NCBI GenBank assembly: GCA_018820205.1 | Contig: JAHJOK010000046.1 | Coordinates: 1 to 64,000 of the forward strand | Direction of reading: 5' to 3' | DNA: 64,000 nt | From: Alphaproteobacteria bacterium | Lineage (GTDB): Bacteria > Pseudomonadota > Alphaproteobacteria > Caulobacterales > Caulobacteraceae | In this document: one piece after another, positions 63,535 to 64,000 of the stretch | How the letters are laid out: each line of letters begins with the position of its first letter | How positions within the stretch are numbered: the stretch's first letter is position 1 | Made by a program: the position numbers and the translations under genes | The notes under the pieces: generated by a model | Databases searched by the model: none | What the model was told of the DNA's origin: nothing | The model's input: only the letters and a program-made list of their open reading frames with translations

Positions 63535-64000
63535 AGGCCGACCGACTGATCACCGATTGCCATCTGGCCACCATGGCGCCCGCTGCTGCCGGGACGAGCG
63601 GCGCGGCCTATGGCGCGATCGAGGACGGCGCCATCCTGATCCGCGACGGGCGCATCGCCTGGGCTGGCGCGCAACGCGACCTGCCCGCGCACGATGTCGC
63701 CGAGACAGACCGGCTGGATGGAGCCTGGGTCACGCCGGGACTGATCGACTGTCACACCCATCTGGTCTTCGGCGGCGACCGGTCGGGCGAGTTCGAACAG
63801 CGGCTGAACGGCGCGACCTACGAGCAGATCGCCCGGGCCGGCGGCGGCATCGTCTCTTCGATGAGCGCGACGCGGGCGGCGTCGGAGGAAGACCTCTTTG
63901 CCTCGGCCCTGACCCGGCTGGAGGGGCTGAAGGCGACGGGCGTCACGACGGTCGAGATCAAGTCCGGCTATGGTCTGGACCACGACAGCGAACTGAAGAT
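63531..64000 (+). CDS. hutI: Imidazolonepropionase, 5' part only
   Basis: The first 156 codons of HutI, cut by the right edge of the window with the frame still open. HutI hydrolyses 4-imidazolone-5-propionate to N-formimidoylglutamate, between HutU and HutF. The metal motif [19 protein letters not shown] and the family segments [19 protein letters not shown] and [10 protein letters not shown] are present. The ATG overlaps the hutC stop (ATGA). Confidence 0.93.
   Translation, partial: MKADRLITDCHLATMAPAAAGTSGAAYGAIEDGAILIRDGRIAWAGAQRDLPAHDVAETDRLDGAWVTPGLIDCHTHLVFGGDRSGEFEQRLNGATYEQIARAGGGIVSSMSATRAASEEDLFASALTRLEGLKATGVTTVEIKSGYGLDHDSELK

Overview
The window is GC-rich (roughly two thirds G+C by eye), densely packed and full of overlapping start/stop codons (ATGA, GTGA). 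The gene content points to an alphaproteobacterium of the Caulobacteraceae, most likely Brevundimonas or a close relative. The clues are a TacA-like sigma-54 regulator, an aa3 oxidase subunit IV, a three-subunit transhydrogenase, TonB-type outer-membrane biology, bacterial GH47/GH92 mannosidases and the HutF/HutG route of histidine degradation. The genus is an inference. No rRNA, tRNA, CRISPR array, prophage or insertion sequence was recognised, and no gene-free stretch exceeds about 200 bases.

Layout. 1-9.9 kb: a TonB-dependent receptor cut short at the left edge, a TacA-like regulator, DUF4153 and DUF1203 proteins, an M3 oligoendopeptidase, a class C beta-lactamase-fold hydrolase and a small cytochrome oxidase subunit. 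10.1-14.8 kb: a transhydrogenase operon (pntAA-pntAB-...-pntB) that carries two unknown genes and a MntA/HepT toxin-antitoxin pair inside it, with one more unknown gene at its end. 14.8-20.4 kb: a ferredoxin-reductase-like flavoprotein and a hexuronate operon uxaC-uxuB-uxaA. 20.6-31.4 kb: a minus-strand envelope cluster tldD-tldE-DUF4159-moxR-DUF58-batA-DUF4175-membrane protein. 31.5-36.0 kb: a flavinylation/iron cluster PepSY-DUF2271-DUF4198-apbE-flavoreductase, headed by a Fur-box-like dyad.

36.0-52.9 kb is the most unusual part. It encodes a stand-alone CHASE2 protein, a FecR-like exported protein, an HtrA-like two-PDZ serine protease, a small exported beta-sandwich protein, an exported CHAT protease, an OmpR-type regulator, a histidine kinase, a paralogue of the small protein, an exported caspase-family protease and a TPR protein with eleven exact 144-bp units. 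A TPR/DUF900 alpha-beta hydrolase is transcribed divergently from it. Almost every product has a signal peptide or membrane anchor. I read it as a two-component-controlled periplasmic protease network containing three separate protease families. I know of no described system with this composition.

52.9-57.3 kb: GH47 and GH92 alpha-mannosidases facing each other around a lower-GC DUF2971-like gene. 57.3-64 kb: a histidine-utilisation locus, hutH-hutU-hutG on the minus strand and hutF-hutC-hutI on the plus strand, diverging from a perfect 14-bp palindrome that fits the HutC/GntR operator pattern. hutI runs off the right edge.
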